Assembly (NCBI RefSeq): GCF_021173085.1
Contig: NZ_CP076413.1
Coordinates: forward strand, 1,240,001 to 1,304,000
Length of the DNA: 64,000 nt
Direction: 5' to 3'
Source of the DNA: Ralstonia wenshanensis
Lineage (GTDB): Bacteria > Pseudomonadota > Gammaproteobacteria > Burkholderiales > Burkholderiaceae
The translations under genes and the position numbers were made by a program. Of the stretch, positions 17,429 through 24,435 are shown one piece after another. How positions within the stretch are numbered: position 1 is the stretch's first letter; each line of letters opens with the position of its first letter. The notes below the pieces were generated by a model, which was not told the origin of the DNA, did not search any database, and saw only the letters and a program-made list of their open reading frames with translations.

Positions 17429-18250
17429 CTATGTCCCAACGGATGCAGTGGAGGTATTACCGACGATGCGCTTTAGCGCATTCTCCACCTCGCACAGCTG
17501 AGAATCTCCTTCCCCTATCATTTCCTCCGAGAGGGCACATGCGTTGGCGGCAAAATATGCCGCTTCTTGGCCGGCCGGCGGCATCCACGCTGACACCTGC
17601 GCACGCACATTGCGGAAGAGTTGAATAGCGTTCAGTGTTTCGAGTTTCCCCTGTGGCGTTGCCCGGCCTGGCTGACGCACAAGTTCCCAAAGACAGTTGG
17701 CCACCGTCTCAATGTGGAGTTGCGTGATGCTGAGCAAGATAGCAGTCGTTTCCGGAGACGCACGCAGCTGCTTGCTGAATGCGAGGCGGAGCATTTGCTC
17801 GCAGCGGTGATAGCGCGCAGTGGCGTTGTTCCACTTCTCGTGCAAACTGGTTTGCATACTTTGGTCTATGGCTCTTTCTGGTTGGGCGGAAGGGGATGGA
17901 GGACTGTTGCGCCTCAAGCGTGTCTCCGGTTCTGAACTTTGCTCCCGAGCGCGTAGCTTGATCGCGAGGCGTAGCTGCATTGCGGCATCTGCAGCTTCAG
18001 TCAACCTGTGCCTGTAGAAGCCTCCGACAACGAATGCGGGCTTGTCGCCAAGTGACTTCGGTTTGAGGATGAGCGCAACGCCGTCATATGCATCAGTCTC
18101 AACGTGCTCTAGCAACAGCGAAAGCGCGCGATCGAGGTCGCGCCGATACGCGGCCGTGAGACGCGCGTCCTGTGGTTCGCAATGGCTAGAGGAAGGCTCT
18201 ACAGGCGGTGTGCGCGTGCCTGGCTGAGGAAACTGAATGAGGATGCCCAT
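17429..18250 (-). CDS. Hypothetical phage protein sharing a module with the Bro-N proteins
   Basis: 273 residues from MGILIQFPQPG. Residues about 33-100 (DLDRALSLLLEHV, DAYDG, VVGGFYRHR) align by eye with the C-terminal 65 residues of the two Bro-N proteins at 50.1 and 55.1 kb (DVERALQLLNKHI, ADRYTG, ISAGSYRHK). The rest is helical, with a cysteine-containing C-terminal half. Function unknown. It lies between the repressor terminator and DUF2971, on the same strand as both. Confidence 0.65.
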   Translation of the reverse strand: MGILIQFPQPGTRTPPVEPSSSHCEPQDARLTAAYRRDLDRALSLLLEHVETDAYDGVALILKPKSLGDKPAFVVGGFYRHRLTEAADAAMQLRLAIKLRAREQSSEPETRLRRNSPPSPSAQPERAIDQSMQTSLHEKWNNATARYHRCEQMLRLAFSKQLRASPETTAILLSITQLHIETVANCLWELVRQPGRATPQGKLETLNAIQLFRNVRAQVSAWMPPAGQEAAYFAANACALSEEMIGEGDSQLCEVENALKRIVGNTSTASVGT

Positions 18251-18350
18251 TGTTGATTCGACTGACGGCCCGCGCGGGCAGTCATGTTGTTGGTGGGCGG
18301 CCAACAATAGAACAAGAATTCTCCTATTCGCTTCCGTCTCAACAGGAAAT

Positions 18351-18376
18351 AAAAAATCCCGCCGAAGCGGGATTCT
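18351..18376 (-). terminator. Repressor gene terminator
   Basis: On the minus strand, AATCCCGC-TTCG-GCGGGATT followed by a T-run begins within the last codons after the repressor stop. The tetraloop hairpin is perfect. Confidence 0.9.
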
Positions 18377-18865
18377 TTAGCTGGCGCGCTTGCGCTGCGC
18401 TTTTGCCTTGGGAAGAGGGGGATAGCCGTAGTCGGATGGCTCGGCAACTTCTGCCGGTGCTTCCTCGAAGCGTTTTGCCTTTTTTCCATCTGATCGGAAA
18501 AGCCGCGCGCCACCTTTGAGCTGCTTCTTCGCAGCTAGCACGGCTTCTAGGGTCGCAATTGCGGCTTCGATCTCTCGCTCTGACAAATCATTGAGTGCGC
18601 TGATAGCCAGTGCGCCAAGGTCCGGCGCCGGTGGCGCCTCGTCTTCTGCATCGAGGGAGAAAGGCGGCAGGTGGAGCGCCTGCTCGATCTCGCGCGCGAC
18701 GTCTTCGCCGATGCGCTTGCCACCGGCTTTGCCTTCTTCGTAAAGCATACGCCCGACGTATGACTGCGCTTTGCCGATTGCTTGGGCGAGTTTGACGATC
18801 GAGCCCTCGAAGCGAGAGACGCGAATCTGGTCCAGCCGCTGCCGACGTCGTTCGTACTTATCCAT
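18377..18865 (-). CDS. CI-like phage repressor (helix-turn-helix)
   Basis: 162 residues. The N-terminal 65 residues hold a helix-turn-helix of the lambda-repressor/XRE type: SIVKLAQAIGKAQSYVGRML, then GGKRIGEDVAREIEQALHLP. No LexA-like peptidase domain follows. Instead there is a helical segment (DLSEREIEAAIATLEAVLAA) that could dimerise and a basic tail. It is transcribed divergently from the Cro-like gene, with a perfect palindromic operator between them, so it is the likely immunity repressor. Confidence 0.8.
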   Translation of the reverse strand: MDKYERRRQRLDQIRVSRFEGSIVKLAQAIGKAQSYVGRMLYEEGKAGGKRIGEDVAREIEQALHLPPFSLDAEDEAPPAPDLGALAISALNDLSEREIEAAIATLEAVLAAKKQLKGGARLFRSDGKKAKRFEEAPAEVAEPSDYGYPPLPKAKAQRKRAS

Positions 18866-18914
18866 TCTTTACAAATTCCGGCCCTGTTTTTCGCGGATAC
18901 GGCCCGCCAAGGTA

Positions 18915-18943
18915 TTGAGATAAAAAATACCCGTGGGTACCAT
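18915..18943 (+). promoter_or_regulatory. Rightward early promoter with central operator
   Basis: TTGAGA (18915-18920) and TACCAT (18938-18943) are spaced by 17 bp. The perfect operator TACCCGTGGGTA (18928-18939) lies in the spacer and touches the -10. The distance to the ATG at 18950 is so short that the Cro-like message may be nearly leaderless; no Shine-Dalgarno is seen. Confidence 0.5.
18928..18939. promoter_or_regulatory. Phage operator copy O3 (repressor/Cro region)
   Basis: TACCC-GT-GGGTA, a perfect 5-2-5 palindrome between the divergent repressor and Cro-like genes. The same sequence occurs in variant form twice at the integrase-block promoter. Confidence 0.7.
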
Positions 18944-18949
18944 CGACGC

Positions 18950-19396
18950 ATGGAAAACCTGCGGGCTTACTTAAACGCAATGGCCCCGGATGAGCAGGCG
19001 GAATTCGCGCGCTTGTGTGGCACGACGATCCGCTATCTGCGCAAGGCAATCAGCCTTCGCATCCGGCTGGGGCCGATGTTCTGCGTCGGCATCGAGAGGG
19101 AGACGTGTGCGATTGTTACGCGCAAACACCTTCGTCCCGACGACTGGCATTTGATCTGGCCCGAGCTTGTCTCTGCTCGCGCGTCATCGACACGGCTACA
19201 CCAACGGCCATTGCGGCCCAAGCCTCGAATGATACCGGCTGCGGCATCGCTGGCCTGTCTTCGGCGCATTCGTCGCGTGAGCGGGGCGAGCAGTGCTTGC
19301 TTGCCAACGAGGGCATTCAGCCGTCAGCTTCTGCGCGCGGGACCTTGCCATTCCAACGATGAGGCAAGTGTACGCGCCCGCCAAAACCGCCGGTAG
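18950..19396 (+). CDS. Cro/YdaS-like regulator
   Basis: 148 residues from MENLRAYLNAMAPDEQ. The N-terminal 75 residues match the YdaS-type Cro pattern: AEFARLCGTTIRYLRKAIS helix-turn-helix, then CVGIERETCAIVTRKHLRPDDW.LIWPEL. The last 70 residues are basic and low in similarity. The start was chosen at the MENL codon directly after the operator. It lies divergent from the repressor and opens the rightward early block. Confidence 0.75.
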   Translation: MENLRAYLNAMAPDEQAEFARLCGTTIRYLRKAISLRIRLGPMFCVGIERETCAIVTRKHLRPDDWHLIWPELVSARASSTRLHQRPLRPKPRMIPAAASLACLRRIRRVSGASSACLPTRAFSRQLLRAGPCHSNDEASVRARQNRR

Positions 19397-19443
19397 TGCG
19401 ACCCGCACAGCCCGCCCATGACAGCTTCTTTAGGAGAGACAAC

Positions 19444-19968
19444 TTGAGCCACCACTATTCCGAGATCAATCAACACGACGCGCTCTACTGGGTGGCGCGT
19501 GGCTACCCGGGCGGCGTTGAAGGATTGGCGGCGCGCATGGACAAGTCCGCGGCGGTGCTGCGCAACAAGCTGCTGCCGCATGTGCAGACGAACTATGTGT
19601 CGTTTGAAGAGGTGTCGGTGATTGTGGAGCACGCGGAAGGCGCTGGTGTGCCGAACGCGAGGCTGCCGATTCAGGCGCTGTGCTGGCGGCACGGGATGGT
19701 GGCGATCCCACTGCCCGAGGTGGCCCGTGAGGATCTGCCGAATACGGATCTTTATGAGGCGCTTTGCAATGTGCTGGCAGAGGTAGGTGATGTGAGCCGC
19801 GCGATGTCTGCGGCGCTGGCTGACAACCATCTCTCGGAAGGTGAGATGCGGAAGCTGGAGCGGGAGTTTGAAGAGGCGACCGCTTCTGTGATGGTGCTGC
19901 GTGAGCTGCTGCGCGTGCGTGCGCAGCGTGATGCTGAGCGGTTGCAGCGGTTGCGTGGCAAGGCGTGA
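19444..19968 (+). CDS. CII-type phage regulatory protein
   Basis: 174 residues, with a TTG start preceded by AGGAGAG. The sequence SEINQHDALYWVARGYPGG, AARMDKSAAVLRNKL and SFEEVSVIVEHAEGAG matches the phage regulatory CII family (Mor-like HTH in lambdoid and P2-like betaproteobacterial phages). The C-terminal half is a long charged helix. It follows the Cro-like gene, the usual place for a lysis-lysogeny regulator. Confidence 0.75.
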   Translation: MSHHYSEINQHDALYWVARGYPGGVEGLAARMDKSAAVLRNKLLPHVQTNYVSFEEVSVIVEHAEGAGVPNARLPIQALCWRHGMVAIPLPEVAREDLPNTDLYEALCNVLAEVGDVSRAMSAALADNHLSEGEMRKLEREFEEATASVMVLRELLRVRAQRDAERLQRLRGKA

Positions 19969-20053
19969 TTCGCCTGACGTTTGTTTGTTGTGCATGTCAG
20001 CCGATGCGGGTGCGTTGGCTGTTTTTTGAGCGCGTGAGCGCATAGGAGAAGTA

Positions 20054-20251
20054 ATGCAAGGCTGTAAAGAAAATTGCGGTGGGCAGGCGAAGTTGTCGCC
20101 TGAGCATGCCAAGAAAATTGCTGATGTGCTGTGCGCGAAAGTGGTGGCGGACATTGACCCACTTCTCGATATGCCCGCGCGTCTAACGGTGGCTCGTGAG
20201 GCCCTAACGCGCGAGCTAAGGCTACTGGCCGAGGTTACTCGGTCGTTTTGA
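20054..20251 (+). CDS. Small hypothetical phage protein (65 aa)
   Basis: Begins MQGCKENCGGQAKLSPEH after an AGGAG box. Two N-terminal cysteines (CKENC) precede an amphipathic helical region. No family recognised. It is convergent with and overlaps the end of the next minus-strand gene by 17 bp. Confidence 0.55.
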   Translation: MQGCKENCGGQAKLSPEHAKKIADVLCAKVVADIDPLLDMPARLTVAREALTRELRLLAEVTRSF

Positions 20252-20414
20252 CAAGGTAGGCGGCGTAGGTCTCGATAAAGGTCGAGCAGAACTGCGCCGC
20301 AGTCTCTCCGGAACGCCCGTTGGGAGTGTGCGTAGATCCGAACATGGCGGGTTGTTGCTCAATTAGTGTCATGAGCAATTTCTTTGCGTCATCGCGTGCG
20401 TCTTTGAGTTCCAT
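20235..20414 (-). CDS. Small hypothetical phage protein on the opposite strand (59 aa)
   Basis: Starts MELKDARDDAKKLLMTL, 6 bp after a GAGGAA ribosome site, which argues that it is real although it runs against the early block. Charged helical N-terminus, then IEQQPAMFGSTHTPNGRSG. No family recognised. Confidence 0.5.
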   Translation of the reverse strand: MELKDARDDAKKLLMTLIEQQPAMFGSTHTPNGRSGETAAQFCSTFIETYAAYLVKTTE

Positions 20415-20542
20415 GTTTCCTCGTTGAAAGGGTTGGCGTTTCGTCGCGTTCATCGACCCGACGACGGAGTGTTGCCGCCAGCAGTTCGAGCGGCAACCTG
20501 TAGCGCCACGTTGTATCGATTTTTGACAGGGCTAGACCGCGC

Positions 20543-20941
20543 ATGACACAAACGCAGGACAACACGCCACGCTTTTCACACGGTATGACGTGCTGCAAGG
20601 CGGGGCGTGTTGCTGTGGGCTTGTCGTGCGAGCGCGTGGATCAGATGTGTTGTGCTTGGCATCGCATTGCGGGGTCGTTCAAGCCTCGCGGGTTGCCGGT
20701 GCTGTCGAAGTTTGCGGAGCATCTGTTGGATGCTTGCGCGTGGCCGTTGGCTGATGTGTTTTGGCCGTTCAATGCGGCTGGTGAGTCTTCTGCGCTGGCG
20801 TTGGCCTGCGCGTCGCGTTATCGCGCGATTTCAACTGAGGCGGAGCGCCTCGTTTTTCGATCCACTGTTGTTGCGTCGACGTCGCCGGAGTTTGTGGCGG
20901 TGTTTGATGTGCTGTGTAGGGCCGCGCCGCTGCGGCTGTAA
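20543..20941 (+). CDS. Hypothetical phage protein (132 aa)
   Basis: Begins MTQTQDNTPRFSHGMTCC. The segment VAVGLSCERVDQMCCAWHR and GLPVLSKFAEHLLDAC are Cys-rich and helical. No family recognised. It lies in the rightward early block between regulators and replication genes. Confidence 0.55.
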   Translation: MTQTQDNTPRFSHGMTCCKAGRVAVGLSCERVDQMCCAWHRIAGSFKPRGLPVLSKFAEHLLDACAWPLADVFWPFNAAGESSALALACASRYRAISTEAERLVFRSTVVASTSPEFVAVFDVLCRAAPLRL

Positions 20942-20951
20942 GGGCGATTCC

Positions 20952-21140
20952 ATGGACATTCCTATCGAGGCCGTTGGCGCTGTTTTGGCCAAGGGCAGGG
21001 CGGCTGCATTGTCTGGCCGCGCGTTGGATGAGGCGAACGAGTATCCGGTTGGCAGCGCGCATCACGCGGCGTGGCTGGCGGGGTATATGGGCTTGACGCG
21101 CACGCAGGGAGGCGAGGGTGTCGGCGTATCGCATCAATGA
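20952..21140 (+). CDS. RMF-like small protein (62 aa)
   Basis: Begins MDIPIEAVGAVLAKGRAAA. The spacing A..GR.AALSGRALDEANEYPVGS and H.AWLAGYM resembles ribosome modulation factor-like proteins seen in phages (N-P-Y..GS..H.AW..G). The link is by pattern only. It overlaps the replication gene start by 23 bp. Confidence 0.5.
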   Translation: MDIPIEAVGAVLAKGRAAALSGRALDEANEYPVGSAHHAAWLAGYMGLTRTQGGEGVGVSHQ

Positions 21141-22149
21141 TCTTGAATTGAGCGCGCTGGCCGGGGCGGGTGCGGAGATCGCGCATCTATACCTGGTGGC
21201 GCTGCGTCCGCGTATGGACTTCCGTACAGGCGTTGTGGGGCGTGTGGTGCGGATCTCGTATCAGGCGCTGCGTGAGTGGACGGAGCGCACTGCGCGGCGT
21301 GGCGTGCGCTACCTGGCGCATGACAAGTCGAAGCTGCAGCGGATGCTGGCGCAGTTGGAGAAGCTGGGGCTGCTGCGCAGGCTCGGCGGGCAGTACGAGC
21401 TTGTTTTTGCGTGCCCGTTGGCGGATACGGATTCGTGCGTCCAAAAGAAAGCCGGTCGAGGTTCGATACACCCGCAGGATGGCTGCGAGTTCAATGCTGA
21501 CGCGGGTTTTAGGGATGTGCCGGAGTCTGTGGATAACGCGAAAGCCGCCACACATCCGTATTCCGGTAACACCCTTAAAACCAACCCCCCTAACCCCCCA
21601 CGCCGGGGGCGTGAGAAGAAGGAGATTGAGTCCCCCACGCCTGCGGCGCGGGAGGATCGAAACGGCCCCCAACACCGTCGGGGCACGCGGCGGCACCGGC
21701 TCTCAGAGGAACGTGGTCAGAACGCGAGTGTGGTTGGGGATGGGCTTGCAGAGAGTGAGGATGGGCAGAGCGTGGCGTGGCAAGCAGACCTTGCCTGGCC
21801 GGTTGACCTGAGAGGGCCGGAGCGGGCGCGTGTTGCACGGATTGTGGCTCGGGCACCCCAGGCCATGAGGCAGGTGGTGATCGACGAATGGCGGGGCCGT
21901 ATGGCGGCGGGTGGAGTTGACGATCCGTTTGCGATGTTGGCGTACCACGCGAAGCGGGCGAGCGATCCGGACTGGGTGCCGTCGTATGCCAATGCTGTGC
22001 GGGAATCGCGAGAGCGGGCGCGGGCGCTGCGGCTTCAGCAGGATGAGGCGTTGGCGCGGTTGCAGGCGCAGGCAGAGCAGGCGGTGGCTGGGCTGCCGTG
22101 GCACGCGGGGCGGTTGCGATCAGCAGGGTTGCAGCGAGGTGCGGCATGA
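21118..22149 (+). CDS. Phage replication initiation protein-like (winged helix N-terminus)
   Basis: 343 residues, GTG start with a good GGAGGCGAG ribosome site. Residues about 40-100 (ISYQALREWTERTARRGV, KSKLQRMLAQLEKLGLLRRLGG) form a winged helix-turn-helix like phage replication initiators. The middle is a long disordered Pro/Arg/Gly-rich linker, then a helical C-terminal region (RVARIVARAPQAMRQVVIDEW). Position and layout fit an O-like replication protein; identity is not proven. Confidence 0.55.
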   Translation: MSAYRINDLELSALAGAGAEIAHLYLVALRPRMDFRTGVVGRVVRISYQALREWTERTARRGVRYLAHDKSKLQRMLAQLEKLGLLRRLGGQYELVFACPLADTDSCVQKKAGRGSIHPQDGCEFNADAGFRDVPESVDNAKAATHPYSGNTLKTNPPNPPRRGREKKEIESPTPAAREDRNGPQHRRGTRRHRLSEERGQNASVVGDGLAESEDGQSVAWQADLAWPVDLRGPERARVARIVARAPQAMRQVVIDEWRGRMAAGGVDDPFAMLAYHAKRASDPDWVPSYANAVRESRERARALRLQQDEALARLQAQAEQAVAGLPWHAGRLRSAGLQRGAA

Positions 22150-22445
22150 CGGCGGAGGAGGCGTTTAACGCGGCCGTCCTGGCGGCGTGCGGCAAAGGTG
22201 AATGGCCGTCGCGGGCGGTGTTCTGGTCCGCGGTGCGGTTTGGGATGCGTGCGGTCGAGGCGGCGTGCTGGGCGGATGCGCAGGAACGGTGGTCTGCGCT
22301 CTGGCGAGTGGCGGTGGTGGAGCATCTGCCGCCGATCCCGGAGGCCCCGTTGGTGGGGGCGCCACCGTCTGTGGTGCGGGCGAAGACGCATCTTGGGCGC
22401 ATGTATCAAATCATGGGATCGAGGAGGCAGGATGTATTGCGTTAA
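22146..22445 (+). CDS. Hypothetical phage protein (99 aa)
   Basis: Begins MTAEEAFNAAVLAACGKGEWPS, overlapping the previous stop by 4 bp (ATGA), so it is coupled to the replication gene. Tryptophan-rich helical N-terminal half (FWSAVRFGMRAVEAACWADA). Its position matches lambda-P or DnaC-like helicase loaders, but no ATPase motif is present, so function is open. Confidence 0.55.
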   Translation: MTAEEAFNAAVLAACGKGEWPSRAVFWSAVRFGMRAVEAACWADAQERWSALWRVAVVEHLPPIPEAPLVGAPPSVVRAKTHLGRMYQIMGSRRQDVLR

Positions 22446-22845
22446 GCCACGTGAGGTGACGAGGCGATCTGCGTTGGTGACGAGCGAGGATCAGGCGCTC
22501 GATGATCTGCTGTTCGCGTGGTTCTGCTGGGAGGCGCAGTATTCAGGCGAGAAGTGGTATTCGAACCGGGATGCGACGTGCGGCGGGTCGGCCAGCTCGC
22601 GGCAGTGGATGTCGACGGATGACATTCACGAGGCGAGCGTGGATGCGTGGCAGATGCAGCAGGTGGCGGCGGCGATGGAGGCGATATCGGGCGACCATGC
22701 GCTGGCGATTCGGGTGGAGTGCCGGAACAGGCGTGGGCCGGGTGTGTGGAGGAACCCGCGTGCGGGGTTGCGGCAGCCGTTGGCGTATGCGGCGGCGAAG
22801 GTGGCGATCAGGCCGTGGATTGTTAAATTCGGTGTCGAGTATTGA
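22432..22845 (+). CDS. Hypothetical phage protein, last gene of the early block
   Basis: 137 residues from MYCVKPREVTRRSA after a GGAGG box; overlaps the previous gene by 14 bp. Features: LDDLLFAWFCWEAQYSGEKW, DIHEASVDAWQMQQVAAAME and RPWIVKFGVEY. Position as the last early gene before the late region would suit an antiterminator or late activator of the Q type, but no known motif is recognised. Confidence 0.55.
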   Translation: MYCVKPREVTRRSALVTSEDQALDDLLFAWFCWEAQYSGEKWYSNRDATCGGSASSRQWMSTDDIHEASVDAWQMQQVAAAMEAISGDHALAIRVECRNRRGPGVWRNPRAGLRQPLAYAAAKVAIRPWIVKFGVEY

Positions 22846-22907
22846 TGGGGTGCGGGGGCGTCGCTTAAAGTTCGGTTCGTGGGGCGACGCACGCCCATAG
22901 AAAACGT

Positions 22908-22941
22908 AAGCCCGACCGGATTGCTGTGTCGGGCTTTTTGT
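22908..22941 (+). terminator. Terminator after the early block
   Basis: AAGCCCGAC (22908-22916) and GTCGGGCTT (22928-22936) pair, followed by TTTTG. It ends the rightward early transcript before the convergent GIY-YIG gene. Confidence 0.88.
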
Positions 22942-23025
22942 TTTGTGCAAAAGACTGAGCGTCAGCGTGGCCCGGTGACATTGAAGCGCTTGGAATGAGA
23001 CGGTTGCACGAGTGCCATCGTTCGA

Positions 23026-23508
23026 CTAGTCGACTTCGCTCTGCGTGAAATGTGCACAAAGCACTGACTCTCCGGTTGACTCGGCCTTATTTAGCGGAAC
23101 GCAATAGGTGTCCAAAAGCAGCTGCTCGCAGTATTTGGCTTGGCGATTTGGCATTGGAAGGAAGGTCCAGTAGACGAGCATTTGCTCAGAAAAATCCTTC
23201 TTCTTCCAGTGGTTCAACAGGCGCGTTTTAATCTGCCCTTTCCCCACATACAAGGCTCTCATGTGGAAAAGGGCGTGCGTATCGCAATAGTCGTCTTTGT
23301 GCCACAGCACGTAAACTCCGAAGGCATTTTTGCGTACCCAGTCTTTCAGAAGGTGTTCATCGCAGATCGTTTTGTCGGTGTACCAGCCAATGTTGGAATG
23401 GCAAATGTCACGCAGGCGCCAAGGGAAGCGGGTTTCTGCTTCCACAACTGCGTCAAACGCGTGCGATGTTTTCGTGCAGTCGCACGAGCATTCTGAATAG
23501 CAGGTCAT
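23026..23508 (-). CDS. GIY-YIG-type nuclease-like protein
   Basis: 160 residues. GVYVLW (64-69) corresponds to the GIY strand and ALYVGKG (85-91) to YIG. R96 and E129 (RQAKYCEQLL) take the places of the catalytic Arg and Glu. The N-terminal 50 residues are Cys-rich (CSECSCDC-like). The domain is usually in homing endonucleases, UvrC-like and restriction or mobile-element nucleases. It runs against the phage transcription just before the terminase genes, a typical accessory location. Start chosen at MTCYSEC; no strong ribosome site. Confidence 0.72.
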   Translation of the reverse strand: MTCYSECSCDCTKTSHAFDAVVEAETRFPWRLRDICHSNIGWYTDKTICDEHLLKDWVRKNAFGVYVLWHKDDYCDTHALFHMRALYVGKGQIKTRLLNHWKKKDFSEQMLVYWTFLPMPNRQAKYCEQLLLDTYCVPLNKAESTGESVLCAHFTQSEVD

Positions 23509-23790
23509 GAGCTTTGTTGCCGCAGGTTTCAGCGAGCGGGCATGCGGATGCAGGCACACAGATGTCAGGCGCCCGGTAAGCAAACCTGTACAGAAGCCCC
23601 GGGGCTGGGATACCGGCATCGTACAACGCGGCGAGGCCCGCTGGCGTCGCGTTTCTGGGCTGCTCGCCGAGAAAGGCGGGGGCCCCTGGGCTCATGGGGT
23701 ACTGCGGGGGCGGGCACCCGCGATTCTTCGTTAGCGGCCAGTTTTCCAGCTTAGTGAAATTCACCTCCGATGAGGTGAAATGGTGAAATC
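23509..23790. other. Gap before the terminase genes with possible cos site
   Basis: No convincing gene. It holds a GC-rich block at 23690-23722 that includes GGGCGGGCACCCGCG (23708-23722), resembling the lambda cosN nick site (GGGCGGCGACCT core). A perfect inverted repeat with 8-bp arms (23760-23767 and 23772-23779) and three copies of GTGAAAT at 23754, 23775 and 23783 lie just before the Nu1-like gene, where cosB/R sites lie in lambda. Confidence 0.4.
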
Positions 23791-24435
23791 ATGAGTGAAA
23801 CGACCCTCCTGACGCGCTCTGCGTTTGCGGCGCGCCAGAACTGGTCGCCCAGCTACGTCACCAAGCTTGGCAAAGAAGGGAAGTTGGTCACCACGCCCGA
23901 CGGCAAGCTGGTCGACGTCGATGCCACGCTGGCAAAGATCAAGCGCGGCGCCGACCCCGCCAAAGAAGCCGTCCGCGCCCGCCACGAAGCCACACGCATC
24001 GATCGAGACGTCTACAGCGCCAGAGACACAACGCCCGACGTCGATCCATCGCTCGGCCACGACTTCCAAGCCGCCCGCGCCGAACGCGAGTACTACCAGG
24101 CACAGCTAGCCCGCACCGAATACCAGTGGGTTTCCGGCCTATTGGTCAGCCGCATTGCCGTCGAAGACGCCGCCGAAAAGATCGGTGCCAACCTGCGCGA
24201 TCGCATCATGGGCCTGCCGCGTCAGATCGCCCCTGAGCTTGCCTCGATGACCGACCCATGGGCCGTCGAACGCCACCTCGAAGCCGCCTTGCGCAAGGTG
24301 CTCGACGACATGATCGTCCACGGCGCAAACGTGCTTTCTGAATCCATCAACGATCCCGACCGCGGCAAGTTGGCCGACCTGTCGCGCGCGGGGAAAGAGA
24401 GGTACGGCTCCATGGAGCCCATCGACACATCGTGA
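23791..24435 (+). CDS. Terminase small subunit (Nu1-like)
   Basis: 214 residues. N-terminal winged helix (TRSAFAARQNWSPSYVTKLGK, KLVTTPDGKLVDVDATLAKI) of the Nu1/MerR-like type for cos binding, followed by a helical domain for large-subunit contact. It overlaps the large subunit start by 4 bp. With the lambda-type large subunit it should cut and load concatemeric DNA. Family assignment rests on layout and position. Confidence 0.8.
   Translation: MSETTLLTRSAFAARQNWSPSYVTKLGKEGKLVTTPDGKLVDVDATLAKIKRGADPAKEAVRARHEATRIDRDVYSARDTTPDVDPSLGHDFQAARAEREYYQAQLARTEYQWVSGLLVSRIAVEDAAEKIGANLRDRIMGLPRQIAPELASMTDPWAVERHLEAALRKVLDDMIVHGANVLSESINDPDRGKLADLSRAGKERYGSMEPIDTS

Noticed and set aside
23453-23764. 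Minus-strand open frame before the terminase gene
   Set aside because: No ribosome site, Pro/Cys-rich without pattern, and it overlaps the GIY-YIG gene and the possible cos region.
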